DNA of 64,000 bases from Bilabrum cf. latius. Lineage: Eukaryota > Bigyra: Bicosoecida > Bigyra > Bicosoecida. Below, piece after piece: positions 54,742-64,000 of this stretch. The notes under the pieces were generated by a model. It was given only the letters and a program-made list of their open reading frames with translations. It did not search any database and was not told where the DNA came from. Location of the stretch: assembly GCA_965178125.1 (NCBI GenBank), contig OZ237764.1:796636-860635 (forward strand), in the 5' to 3' direction. Each line of letters begins with the position of its first letter. Within the stretch, counting starts at the first letter, position 1. The position numbers were made by a program, and so were the translations under genes.

Positions 54742-56450
54742 TATCTATTATAAAGTCAGGGACAGGGTCGGGGAAAAATATTTTCATCTTCACTTTTTGA
54801 CAAAATCCTGCGGGATACGATCTCGGCAACCACAGGAGATATGAAGACCGTTCAAATTGCGTTGGGACGGCCTAGGGCCACATCATTGGCCAAATGTTCC
54901 TCAGGTTCCGCTTTTGACGCGCGGCGCCAATATTGGGCCTTGAAGATTTTCATGCTGAAATCCTGCGGGATACGATCTCGGCAACCACAGGAGATATGAA
55001 GACCGTTCAAATTGCGTTGGGACGGCCTAGGGCCACAACATTGGCCAAATGTTCCTCAGGTTCCGCTTTTGACGCGCGGCGCCAATATTGGGCCTTGAAG
55101 ATTTTCATGCTGAAATCCTGCGGGATACGATCTCGGCAACCACAGGAGATATGAAGACCGTTCAAATTGCGTTGGGACGGCCTAGGGCCACATCATTGGC
55201 CAAATGTTCCTCAGGTTCCGCTTTTGACGCGCGGCGCCAATATTGGGCCTTGAAGATTTTCATGCTGAAATCCTGCGGGATACGATCTCGGCAACCACAG
55301 GAGATATGAAGACCGTTAAAATTGCATTGGGACGGCCTAGAGCCACATCATTGGCCAAATGTTCCTCAGGTTCCGCTTTTGACGCGCGGCGCCAATATTG
55401 GGCCTTGAAGATTTTCATGCTGAAATCCTGCGGGATACGATCTCGGCAACCACAGGAGATATGAAGACCGTTCAAATTGCGTTGGGACGGCCTAGGGCCA
55501 CATCATTGGCCAAATGTTCCTCAGGTTCCGCTTTTGACGCGCGGCGCCAATATTGGGCCTTGAAGATTTTCATGCTGAAATCCTGCGGGATACGATCTCG
55601 GCAACCACAGGAGATATGAAGACCGTTCAAATTGCGTTGGGACGGCCTAGAGCCACATCATTGGCCAAATGTTCCTCAGGTTCCGCTTTTGACGCGCGGC
55701 GCCAATATTGGGCCTTGAAGATTTTCATGCTGAAATCCTGCGGGATACGATCTCGGCAACCACAGGAGATATGAAGACCGTTCAAATTGCGTTGGGACGG
55801 CCTAGGGCCACATCATTGGCCAAATGTTCCTCAGGTTCCGCTTTTGACGCGCGGCGCCAATATTGGGCCTTGAAGATTTTCATGCTGAAATCCTGCGGGA
55901 TACGATCTCGGCAACCACAGGAGATATGAAGACCGTTCAAATTGCGTTGGGACGGCCTAGAGCCACATCATTGGCCAAATGTTCCTCAGGTTCCGCTTTT
56001 GACGCGCGGCGCCAATATTGGGCCTTGAAGATTTTCATGCTGAAATCCTGCGGGATACGATCTCGGCAACCACAGGAGATATGAAGACCGTTCAAATTGC
56101 GTTGGGACGGCCTAGGGCCACAACATTGGCCAAATGTTCCTCAGGTTCCGCTTTTGACGCGCAGCGCCAATATTGGGCCTTGAAGATTTTCATGCTGAAA
56201 TCCTGCGGGATACGATCTCGGCAACCACAGGAGATATGAAGACCGTTAAAATTGCATTGGGACGGCCTAGGGCCACAACATTGGCCAAATGTTCCTCAGG
56301 TTCCGCTTTTGACGCACGGCGCCAATATTGGGCCTTGAAGATTTTCATGCTGAAATCCTGCGGGATACGATCTCGGCAACCACAGGAGATATGAAGACCG
56401 TTCAAATTGCGTTGGGACGGCCTAGGGCCACAACATTGGCCAAATGTTCC
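54742..56450. repeat. Junction plus 155-bp repeats, subfamily 3 (11 units)
   Basis: Units beginning aaatcctgcgggatacga recur every 155 bp from about 54802 to 56352. They differ at a handful of recurring sites (cctagggcc or cctagagcc; acaacattgg or acatcattgg). This patchwork is typical of ongoing unequal exchange. Confidence 0.95.
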
Positions 56451-56496
56451 TCAGATTCATTGTACTTCATTCAGTGCAAGTATGGCGTATTGAAAC

Positions 56497-58938
56497 CTAC
56501 TCGGGGGAGGTTTCAAAACCTACCCAGGGCGGTTTCAAAACCTACCCAGGGCGGTTTCAAAACCTACCCAGGGCGGTTTCAAAACCTACCCAGGGCGGTT
56601 TCAAAACCTACCCAGGGCGGTTTCAAAACCTACCCAGGGCGGTTTCAAAACCTACCCAGGGCGGTTTCAAAACCTACCCAGGGCGGTTTCAAAACCTACC
56701 CAGGGCGGTTTCAAAACCTACCCAGGGCGGTTTCAAAACCTACCCAGGGCGGTTTCAAAACCTACCCAGGGCGGTTTCAAAACCTACCCAGGGCGGTTTC
56801 AAAACCTACCCAGGGCGGTTTCAAAACCTACCCAGGGCGGTTTCAAAACCTACCCAGGGCGGTTTCAAAACCTACCCAGGGCGGTTTCAAAACCTACCCA
56901 GGGCGGTTTCAAAACCTACCCAGGGCGGTTTCAAAACCTACCCAGGGCGGTTTCAAAACCTACCCAGGGCGGTTTCAAAACCTACCCAGGGCGGTTTCAA
57001 AACCTACCCAGGGCGGTTTCAAAACCTACCCAGGGCGGTTTCAAAACCTACCCAGGGCGGTTTCAAAACCTACCCAGGGCGGTTTCAAAACCTACCCAGG
57101 GCGGTTTCAAAACCTACCCAGGGCGGTTTCAAAACCTACCCAGGGCGGTTTCAAAACCTACCCAGGGCGGTTTCAAAACCTACCCAGGGCGGTTTCAAAA
57201 CCTACCCAGGGCGGTTTCAAAACCTACCCAGGGCGGTTTCAAAACCTACCCAGGGCGGTTTCAAAACCTACCCAGGGCGGTTTCAAAACCTACCCAGGGC
57301 GGTTTCAAAACCTACCCAGGGCGGTTTCAAAACCTACCCAGGGCGGTTTCAAAACCTACCCAGGGAGGTTTCAAAACCTACCCAGGGCGGTTTCAAAACC
57401 TACCCAGGGCGGTTTCAAAACCTACCCAGGGCGGTTTCAAAACCTACCCAGGGCGGTTTCAAAACCTACCCAGGGCGGTTTCAAAACCTACCCAGGGCGG
57501 TTTCAAAACCTACCCAGGGCGGTTTCAAAACCTACCCAGGGCGGTTTCAAAACCTACCCAGGGCGGTTTCAAAACCTACCCAGGGCGGTTTCAAAACCTA
57601 CCCAGGGCGGTTTCAAAACCTACCCAGGGCGGTTTCAAAACCTACCCAGGGCGGTTTCAAAACCTACCCAGGGCGGTTTCGAAACCTACCCAGGGCGGTT
57701 TCAAAACCTACCCAGGGCGGTTTCAAAACCTACCCAGGGCGGTTTCAAAACCTACCCAGGGCGGTTTCAAAACCTACCCAGGGCGGTTTCAAAACCTACC
57801 CAGGGCGGTTTCAAAACCTACCCAGGGCGGTTTCAAAACCTACCCAGGGCGGTTTCAAAACCTACCCAGGGCGGTTTCAAAACCTACCCAGGGCGGTTTC
57901 AAAACCTACCCAGGGCGGTTTCAAAACCTACCCAGGGCGGTTTCAAAACCTACCCAGGGCGGTTTCAAAACCTACCCAGGGCGGTTTCAAAACCTACCCA
58001 GGGCGGTTTCAAAACCTACCCAGGGCGGTTTCAAAACCTACCCAGGGCGGTTTCAAAACCTACCCAGGGCGGTTTCAAAACCTACCCAGGGAGGTTTCAA
58101 AACCTACCCAGGGAGGTTTCAAAACCTACCCAGGGCGGTTTCAAAACCTACCCAGGGCGGTTTCAAAACCTACCCAGGGCGGTTTCAAAACCTACCCAGG
58201 GCGGTTTCAAAACCTACCCAGGGCGGTTTCAAAACCTACCCAGGGCGGTTTCAAAACCTACCCAGGGCGGTTTCAAAACCTACCCAGGGCGGTTTCAAAA
58301 CCTACCCAGGGCGGTTTCAAAACCTACCCAGGGCGGTTTCAAAACCTACCCAGGGCGGTTTCAAAACCTACCCAGGGCGGTTTCAAAACCTACCCAGGGC
58401 GGTTTCAAAACCTACCCAGGGCGGTTTCAAAACCTACCCAGGGCGGTTTCAAAACCTACCCAGGGAGGTTTCAAAACCTACCCAGGGAGGTTTCAAAACC
58501 TACCCAGGGAGGTTTCAAAACCTACCCAGGGAGGTTTCAAAACCTACCCAGGGAGGTTTCAAAACCTACCCAGGGAGGTTTCAAAACCTACCCAGGGCGG
58601 TTTCAAAACCTACCCAGGGCGGTTTCAAAACCTACCCAGGGCGGTTTCAAAACCTACCCAGGGCGGTTTCAAAACCTACCCAGGGCGGTTTCAAAACCTA
58701 CCCAGGGCGGTTTCAAAACCTACCCAGGGCGGTTTCAAAACCTACCCAGGGAGGTTTCAAAACCTACCCAGGGCGGTTTCAAAACCTACCCAGGGAGGTT
58801 TCAAAACCTACCCAGGGAGGTTTCAAAACCTACCCAGGGAGGTTTCAAAACCTACCCAGGGAGGTTTCAAAACCTACCCAGGGAGGTTTCAAAACCTACC
58901 CAGGGAGGTTTCAAAACCTACCCAGGGAGGTTTGAAAC
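56497..58938. repeat. 22-bp minisatellite, about 110 copies
   Basis: The unit gcggtttcaaaacctacccag plus g repeats with very few changes over 2.4 kb. Most units have gcgg; a gagg variant is scattered in the left part and becomes dominant toward the right end (about 58460-58570 and 58750-58930). Three units make 66 nt, so frames stay open through the block and give meaningless repetitive proteins. Confidence 0.96.
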
Positions 58939-59210
58939 CTACCCTAGGTGTGGGTTTGGGAATCCAGTGGTTATTGACCGATATTCAATGTTGTGGCTCG
59001 TTCTACGTAGCCATATGTATGCGTTAACCTCCTTGGTCGATACATCGCTTTGACATCAGGTATTCGTTGGCTTATAGTCAAGACTAAATAGATTGCGTCC
59101 TGGCTCCTACTATCCCGTCCTAACGGGTCACTGGCTGGCACTCTGGCAAGCTCCTCTCACAAGCTGGCCCAGCTGCCACTGACCTCAATTGGTATCCGCC
59201 TGGCTGCTTT
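58939..59210. other. Cassette 2 spacer
   Basis: About 270 bp of non-repetitive DNA homologous to the cassette 1 spacer before gene A (ggttattgaccgat, cgttctacgtagcc). It probably holds the 3' end of gene A copy 2. Confidence 0.6.
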
Positions 59211-60746
59211 TCACTCGTTATCGGAGGAGGGTTCCGCATCGACAGCTGCCAGGAGCGCCTCAACAGCGTCCACGTCTGCTGCATTGAGATCTCCTTCCGC
59301 CGTCTTCTCGAGGGCCGTCATCAGGCCTACGAGCGTGCCCAACCCGTCGTCCCTCTCTTGAATTGTTTCCTGCACGTCCTCGAGCATGTCGTCGAGAGTT
59401 CGGCTGACGCCCAGCGCTATGTCATCGCAGGCAGCGAGGATGCGGTCCACCAGGTGCCGCTGCTAGTCGGTGAAGCCGTTGTCATCCACTCCACCGTCGT
59501 TCTCAGAGTCGTCTTGCTGGTTCTGGGCCTCGTTCTCTTCTTCCTCATCCAGCTCGTCCTGATCCTCCTCGTCCTGCTGCACGAGTTCTATCGGAGCCTC
59601 ATCCTCGTCCTCTTCATCGGCTGCGTCTGCGTGGTATCGATCACCGATCTCCTCTTCATCCTCCTCAGAGTCCTGTCGAGGCAGTGATGCTGCTGCTCCA
59701 CTCCTTGCGCCTCTTGCTCCCCTCTTGTCCTGGCCAACGGCGTGGCGAGCTCCTCCGCCATAGCCCGGTTGGAGAATGGGCGATCGCTTGTGCTGTATCT
59801 TAGCCCGAGGTGCCGCTTCAGTCGCCTTCCTGCGCTCCGGTTCTGCCGGTTGCGCACCTTCATCCCTCGGCTTTCCCTTTGACTTTCCCTTTGACTTGCC
59901 CGCGGCCTTGGTCCTGGCCTTCAATTTGGCCTTTGCCTTTTCCCTGGCCTTGGCCTCCGCTCTCCGCTTGGGGCCGAGTAGGTCGTTGTTCAGTCGCTCG
60001 GTCTATGAGTCGCTGGACTCTGAGCCGTCTGAATCTTGCTCGCCTCGTTTCCTCTGGGCCTTGTAGGCACTGTGGTCCGCGACACCGTCGTCGGGGTCGT
60101 CCTCGTCGTCGTCGACCATGGCACTCCGTTTGTCCTTGCCAGCACGGGGTGCTCCACTCGGCGAAGCAGCAGCGGCTCCCGCAGAAGCATCTTGGTCCCC
60201 TGCGGCTGCCGCGGCAGAGTCCTTGACTGCCATGTCAAACACGTCTTGGAACACAGCCTGCATGCCTCCACGCGCACGCACAGAGGCTTTCCCAGCTCCG
60301 TAGTCGCAGACGAACTTGATCGCGGTCTTGTAGTTCCTCCGCAAGCCATCCATGCCTGCCTTGAACCAAGGATTGTGGCTGGTAGAGTAGCCGCTGTCGC
60401 GCAGGCCCATGAGCATCTAATTCATCTTGCGGTAGCCTGGCGAGCTGGTGCCGCTAGTTGATGCAGCCGGATATAGGCGGTGACTCAGCACCTTCAGCAT
60501 GTCAGGCGGCAGATCGGACTCATTCAGGTCCAGCATGGCATCCACGCAGGCTTTGATGCCCTCTTTCTTGGTCCCCTAGTAGTGCTCGGTAGACCCGCAG
60601 AGTAACCCGCAATCTTGGTGGAGGCCCACGAGGGAGATCAGCAGGACTTGCTTGGCAGCAGACGTGCTGACGCCTGAAGCCAGGGCAGCCACGACGGGGC
60701 GGGAGGCCTTGGTGTGCTTGACGCTGTAGCTCTTTGCGGCGGCCAT
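59211..60746 (-). CDS. Subtelomeric gene A, copy 2 (unknown function), four in-frame UAG
   Basis: Minus-strand frame from ATG (60746) to TGA, 511 residues, crossed by UAG (cta at 60576, 60417, 60003, 59463). It aligns along its whole length with copy 1. Two UAG positions are shared (SDS-X-TE and FTD-X-QRHL). At 60417 the UAG (KMN-X-MLMGL) replaces the Gln of copy 1 (RMKQLLMGL), CAG to TAG. At 60576 it replaces Glu (HYEG), and a UAG of copy 1 corresponds to Glu here. Differences between the copies look spread but mostly conservative, and the frame has no other break, which suggests selection on the protein. Function unknown. Confidence 0.72.
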
Positions 60747-61627
60747 AGTACTCTGCGGTGCTGGGGGAACACGGGTAAGGCCACGAACAGGCGCTTGGAT
60801 GCGGCAGCGAACACGGACATGAGACCCAGGGAGTCTCCAGGGCAAGCTCGAGGGCAAAGAAAAAGAAGGCCACGACCCCGCGCACTCGGTCTCAGACCCG
60901 GGACCCATGATGTTAGGTCGATCCCCCAGTCGTGGGGGGGCGGACCCCAGCCCAGAAAAAAATTAAAAAAGATCGCCCCAACGGGAATCGAACCTCGGGG
61001 GTAGGCCTGGGTGCGATTACCAACCGTACGCAATACCACTACACCACCACAGCAACCCACGCGAAACCGAAAAAAAAATACAGATTCGCATCAAAAGTGC
61101 ACGCAACTTGCACTTGTCACGCCGAAACCTACCCGTTCACCCAACGAGCAGCGCGAAATCAGAAACACTCATATTGCGCTCCTTGTATTCAATTGCAGAG
61201 GCGCATACTTGGCATATAGCTACTATAGCATATTGTGCATACAACCCTAAAGCAAACGTGAGTCAAATCGATGGGGTATGCGTGGGGATTGCCTTGCGCA
61301 ATGCGCTTGCTGCAACGTGGTTCAGACGTTTGGCTCAATTGCGCGACGGCAAGCACTCGTTGGAACTAATCTCGCGCATATTATCAAATAATATAACATA
61401 CTGCAAACAATTGCGCGGCGATATATAGGCTGCGCGCCCAATGCTCACTTTGCTTGCGGCAGGTGTGCTGCGACAACATTTGTGGTGGCCCGGATCAGGT
61501 TGCGGAACCTGATGCGCGGCACCGCCGTGACGAGTGCGCCACCAGGGAACAACGCATCGTACCATCATACTAATCACATCCCAAGTATATTATATATCCT
61601 TGTGGCATCTCTGTCCGCAGTCTGGTC
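60747..61627. promoter_or_regulatory. Divergent region between gene A and gene B, cassette 2
   Basis: 881 bp between outward starts, the counterpart of 50317-51200, containing the second tRNA-like element. No other motif identified. Confidence 0.45.
60971..61053 (-). ncRNA. tRNA-like Pol III element, cassette 2 copy
   Basis: Same A-box and B-box as the copy at 50546, again followed by a T6 run on the minus strand. The 3' half differs slightly (cccccgag in place of acacccgag) while the 5' half is identical. The T stem remains unpaired, so a functional tRNA is unlikely. Confidence 0.45.
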
Positions 61628-64000
61628 ATGGCGCAGTCCACGTACGACGCCACCAAGCATGTGAAGGCTCTCGACTACCTTCGGGCCTTCCTGGACCGCC
61701 GCGCGAAGGGCTACGCTCAGAACCCGCATCGCGTGCGCATCGGAGTCCCAGGGCCACTTCAACCAGGAGGTGCCGCCCTGCCTGGCCCGCCGGCCGGCGA
61801 GGCGCAGGCCCAGATCCCGGCCCAGGTGGGGCCAGCGCCAGGCGGCCATGCCGCCGGGGGGGGCGATGCGGCAGGCCTGCCGGCCCCCGCCCCAGCCATC
61901 GGCGAGCATGCTCCGGAGCCCCAGCACCAGCAGCAAGAGGGCGCCCACCAACCACCACCTGGTGCAGCTCTTGCTGCTGGCCAGCAGGCGATGGCCGCCG
62001 CCCCGCCCCAGCACCCCGCTGGTCCGGGTGCCAACCTGCCGGTCCCAGGAGGCTTGCAGCCCGAGCCGCCAGCTGGCGATGCCGACGCCTTCCTCCCGAT
62101 CCCGGAGCCCCAGCAGGAGCCTGCAGGTGGGCCAGCCGGCGTCGGTCCGGCCCCTCCAGCAGCCGAGCAGCAGCCAGCTGCCCAGGCTGCCCAGCACCAA
62201 CTCGTCCCTGGGCCCGTGCCTCTCGCCGAGGTGCCCGTCCTGGCCGGGGTCGGCGCAGGGGAGGACGCGATGGAGGACGACGAGCCCCCAGAAGCGGTCC
62301 AGGCCATCTTCCTCGGGCGCCAAGCCGCCCACGCGGCCACCCAGGCAGCTCGGCAGGCCATGGTCTGGGATGCTCAGGGCCAGCAGCCGCTCTTCGGGGC
62401 AGAGGGAGGAGCGCCCGAGCTGCCCATCCCCGGAGTCGTGTTCGCTGCCGGTGCAGAGGCAGCCGGCGCCCAAGGCGGTGGCGCAGGCCCAGACGCCGGA
62501 GGGGAGGTCGGTGCGCCACCCGTGCAGGCGTGGAACCTGGTCGTCGGCGACCCGGGGGGAGCGCAGGGAGAGGAGGCCCTGGCCGTCAACCTCCCGCCCG
62601 AGTACCGGTTCGGCATGCACGAGGCGACGGACGACCTCGCGCAGCACCCCATGCTGGCCTACCACATATGGGAGGTGGACGACGAGGCGGTGCAGGCCCT
62701 GCAGGGCCTGCTGACCTGCGTTGGCAGGCAGGAGCTGCCTCCCGAGGTGTGGAGGGCGCTCGCACCTCCAGTGATGGAGACGGTGACCATGCAAGGCATG
62801 CGGCGCTGGTGGGCGTACCAGAGGCGCGCCGTTGTCGTCGTGGACAGCCTCCTGCATGCCGAGACTGATGCTGCCGGCGTGGAGCAGCGCGCGCAGAGGC
62901 GCGGCCGCTTTCTCGTGCAGCTCGTTGGCTGGACTGACATCACCAAGATGCTGGAGAGCGAAGACCTGAACGAGGAAGGGGCTGCCTTCATTCGGAGCAA
63001 GCTGGCTTCGGTGGCGGTCAGCTTCTGGCCGTCTCCGATGCTGGCGGAGCCCGGGCTGCACAGCCACAAGCTCTCTCCGCTCCGCACGGAGTGGGATCAC
63101 TACATCGAGTACAACCGCGTGGACGAGACGGTCTTTGACGCGGTCGGGCTCTCCGAGCAGCCTCCAGCGTTCGTGTACGAGGACGAGGACGAGGACGAGA
63201 TGGAGGAGGGGCCGGCGGCGCAGCCGGCTGGGGCGGAGGAGCATGCAGAGGGCGACGAAGATGCCGGGTATGAGGCTGGAGAAGGCGAGTGGGGTGGGGA
63301 AGGCCAGTGGGACTCGGACGGAGACCAAGGCGGCGACGAGGAAGCGGATGGTGGAGATCCTGCCGCGGGGGCTTTCGGAGCTGCGGATGCCGAGCTGGAA
63401 GGCGAGCCTGAAGAGGAGCAGGAGGCCGCCCCGGATGTGCTGCGGAACCCACCAGACGGCATGGCGGCCCCCGTGGCGGTCCGCTCTGAGCTCTCCGATG
63501 TCGACGCCATGGAGGTGGTCGGGATCCTAGCCGGCGCCGGAGCCTCCCAGGAGGTGCAGACCAGCCCGTTCATGCTGGTGCTTGGGGGGCCGGTGTCACG
63601 GCTCCTGCTGGACGAGCCGCTGGACCAAGCCTACGGCCTCATCGACGTGCTGATTGGAGCCGACTCGGCGACGCAGGATGGGGTCCTCTGCGGGCGCAGG
63701 GGTCTGCAGAGGGACGGGGGGCAGATCAGGGTGCAGTCGGCCACGCAGCAGCACCAGCGCACCGAGGTGGAGACGAGCGGCTCATCCAGGCCCCGGCTCG
63801 GCTACAGCATCGTCTTCAACCGGCACATCCCCACGTAGGAGCGGGACAATCCCGGCACGCCGAGGACTCACGGCGCGTACTACTCACCCCGCATCGACGT
63901 CGCGTACCTTGGACCGATGGGGATCCAGAACATGGGTGTGGATTCGGAGCCGCTGCGGCTGCACCGCATCCATCACGCTCTCCCTGCACCAGCAGGGGAC
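61628..64000 (+). CDS. Subtelomeric gene B, copy 2 (unknown function, runs off the window)
   Basis: Frame from ATG 61628 open to the window end, at least 791 codons, with one UAG (63836) that would end it under the standard code. After a short N-terminal helix (ATKHVKALDYLRAFLDRRAK) there is a ~250-residue Pro/Ala/Gln/Gly-rich region. A probable folded part follows at about residues 320-510 (LPPEYRFGMHEATDDLAQHP, MRRWWAYQRRAVVVVDSLLH, GRFLVQLVGWTDITKMLE, LRTEWDHYIEYNRVDETVF). Next comes an acidic stretch, then another ordered segment (SPFMLVLGGPVSRLLLDEPL, GYSIVFNRHIPT). I do not recognise a family; it shows no helicase or reverse-transcriptase motif in the visible part. Its intact state beside a truncated twin suggests a multi-copy subtelomeric gene. 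Confidence 0.68.

Noticed and set aside
43588-58938. CRISPR-like regular repeats
   Set aside because: The 22-, 70-, 155-, 331- and 339-bp arrays are head-to-tail tandem repeats without unique spacers, in eukaryotic DNA with no cas genes.
56328-59053. Frames of about 870-900 codons across the 22-bp satellite
   Set aside because: Three 22-bp units make 66 nt without stops, producing the same 22-residue repeat in more than one frame. This is a property of the satellite, not a protein.
61574-63328. 584-codon minus-strand frame opposite gene B
   Set aside because: Low-complexity antisense shadow in GC-rich DNA. The plus-strand frame has the ATG shared with the duplicate copy and continues to the window end.

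Overview
This is nuclear DNA of a GC-rich protist. Genes carry short GT-AG introns with acceptors such as cccgcag. The products are typically eukaryotic: a COP9 signalosome subunit, a COMM-domain protein, NOC2, a WDR70-like protein, a mitochondrial m-AAA protease, and LIM and MORN proteins. The right third holds TTAGGG telomere-type arrays. I cannot name the lineage. TTAGGG argues against ciliates, and a plant/alga-like group-E PP2C and a bacterial-type isocitrate dehydrogenase are present.

The main observation is that UAG is not a stop codon here. Read with the standard code, nearly every gene from 2.3 kb rightward is cut into pieces, and the cuts are almost exclusively TAG. About 63 in-frame TAG codons lie inside otherwise continuous, domain-bearing frames. 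No gene whose end I can see terminates in TAG: 14 end in TGA and 3 in TAA. Conserved positions (two in CSN7, the NQDAM motif of PP2C, one paralogue comparison) point to glutamine. The inferred nuclear code is therefore UAG=Gln with UAA and UGA as stops, the same assignment as NCBI table 15. I joined genes on that basis; each join keeps frame and ends at TGA or TAA.

Layout. 0-43 kb is a dense single-copy gene region. In order: 5-phosphatase/RGS protein (+, cut by the window edge); membrane protein with a long disordered tail (+); COMM-domain protein (+); GH42-like glycosidase (-); CSN7 (-); a 2387-residue GT4 plus GT41-like glycosyltransferase (+); NOC2 (-); a 1976-residue TH1-like/armadillo-like/nine-LIM/WW-like protein (+); PP2C (-); MORN protein (+); membrane-anchored cyclophilin (+); FHA-WDR70-like protein (+); membrane-anchored CobW/zinc-chaperone GTPase (-); m-AAA protease (+); bacterial-type NADP-isocitrate dehydrogenase (-, with a frameshifting 25-bp duplication). 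Neighbours are often divergent over 240-360 bp or convergent over 20-200 bp.

43-64 kb is subtelomeric. Five TTAGGG arrays, all in the same orientation, are separated by tandem repeats of 70, 331, 339, 155 and 22 bp. A cassette occurs twice: TTAGGG array, fixed junction, 155-bp repeats, 22-bp repeats, gene A (-), tRNA-like element, gene B (+). A third, partial copy holds only the array, the junction and two 155-bp units. The first copy of gene B is broken off by a telomere array; the second runs off the window end. The arrangement suggests repeated telomere healing followed by copying of distal cassettes, unless the assembly has joined several chromosome ends.
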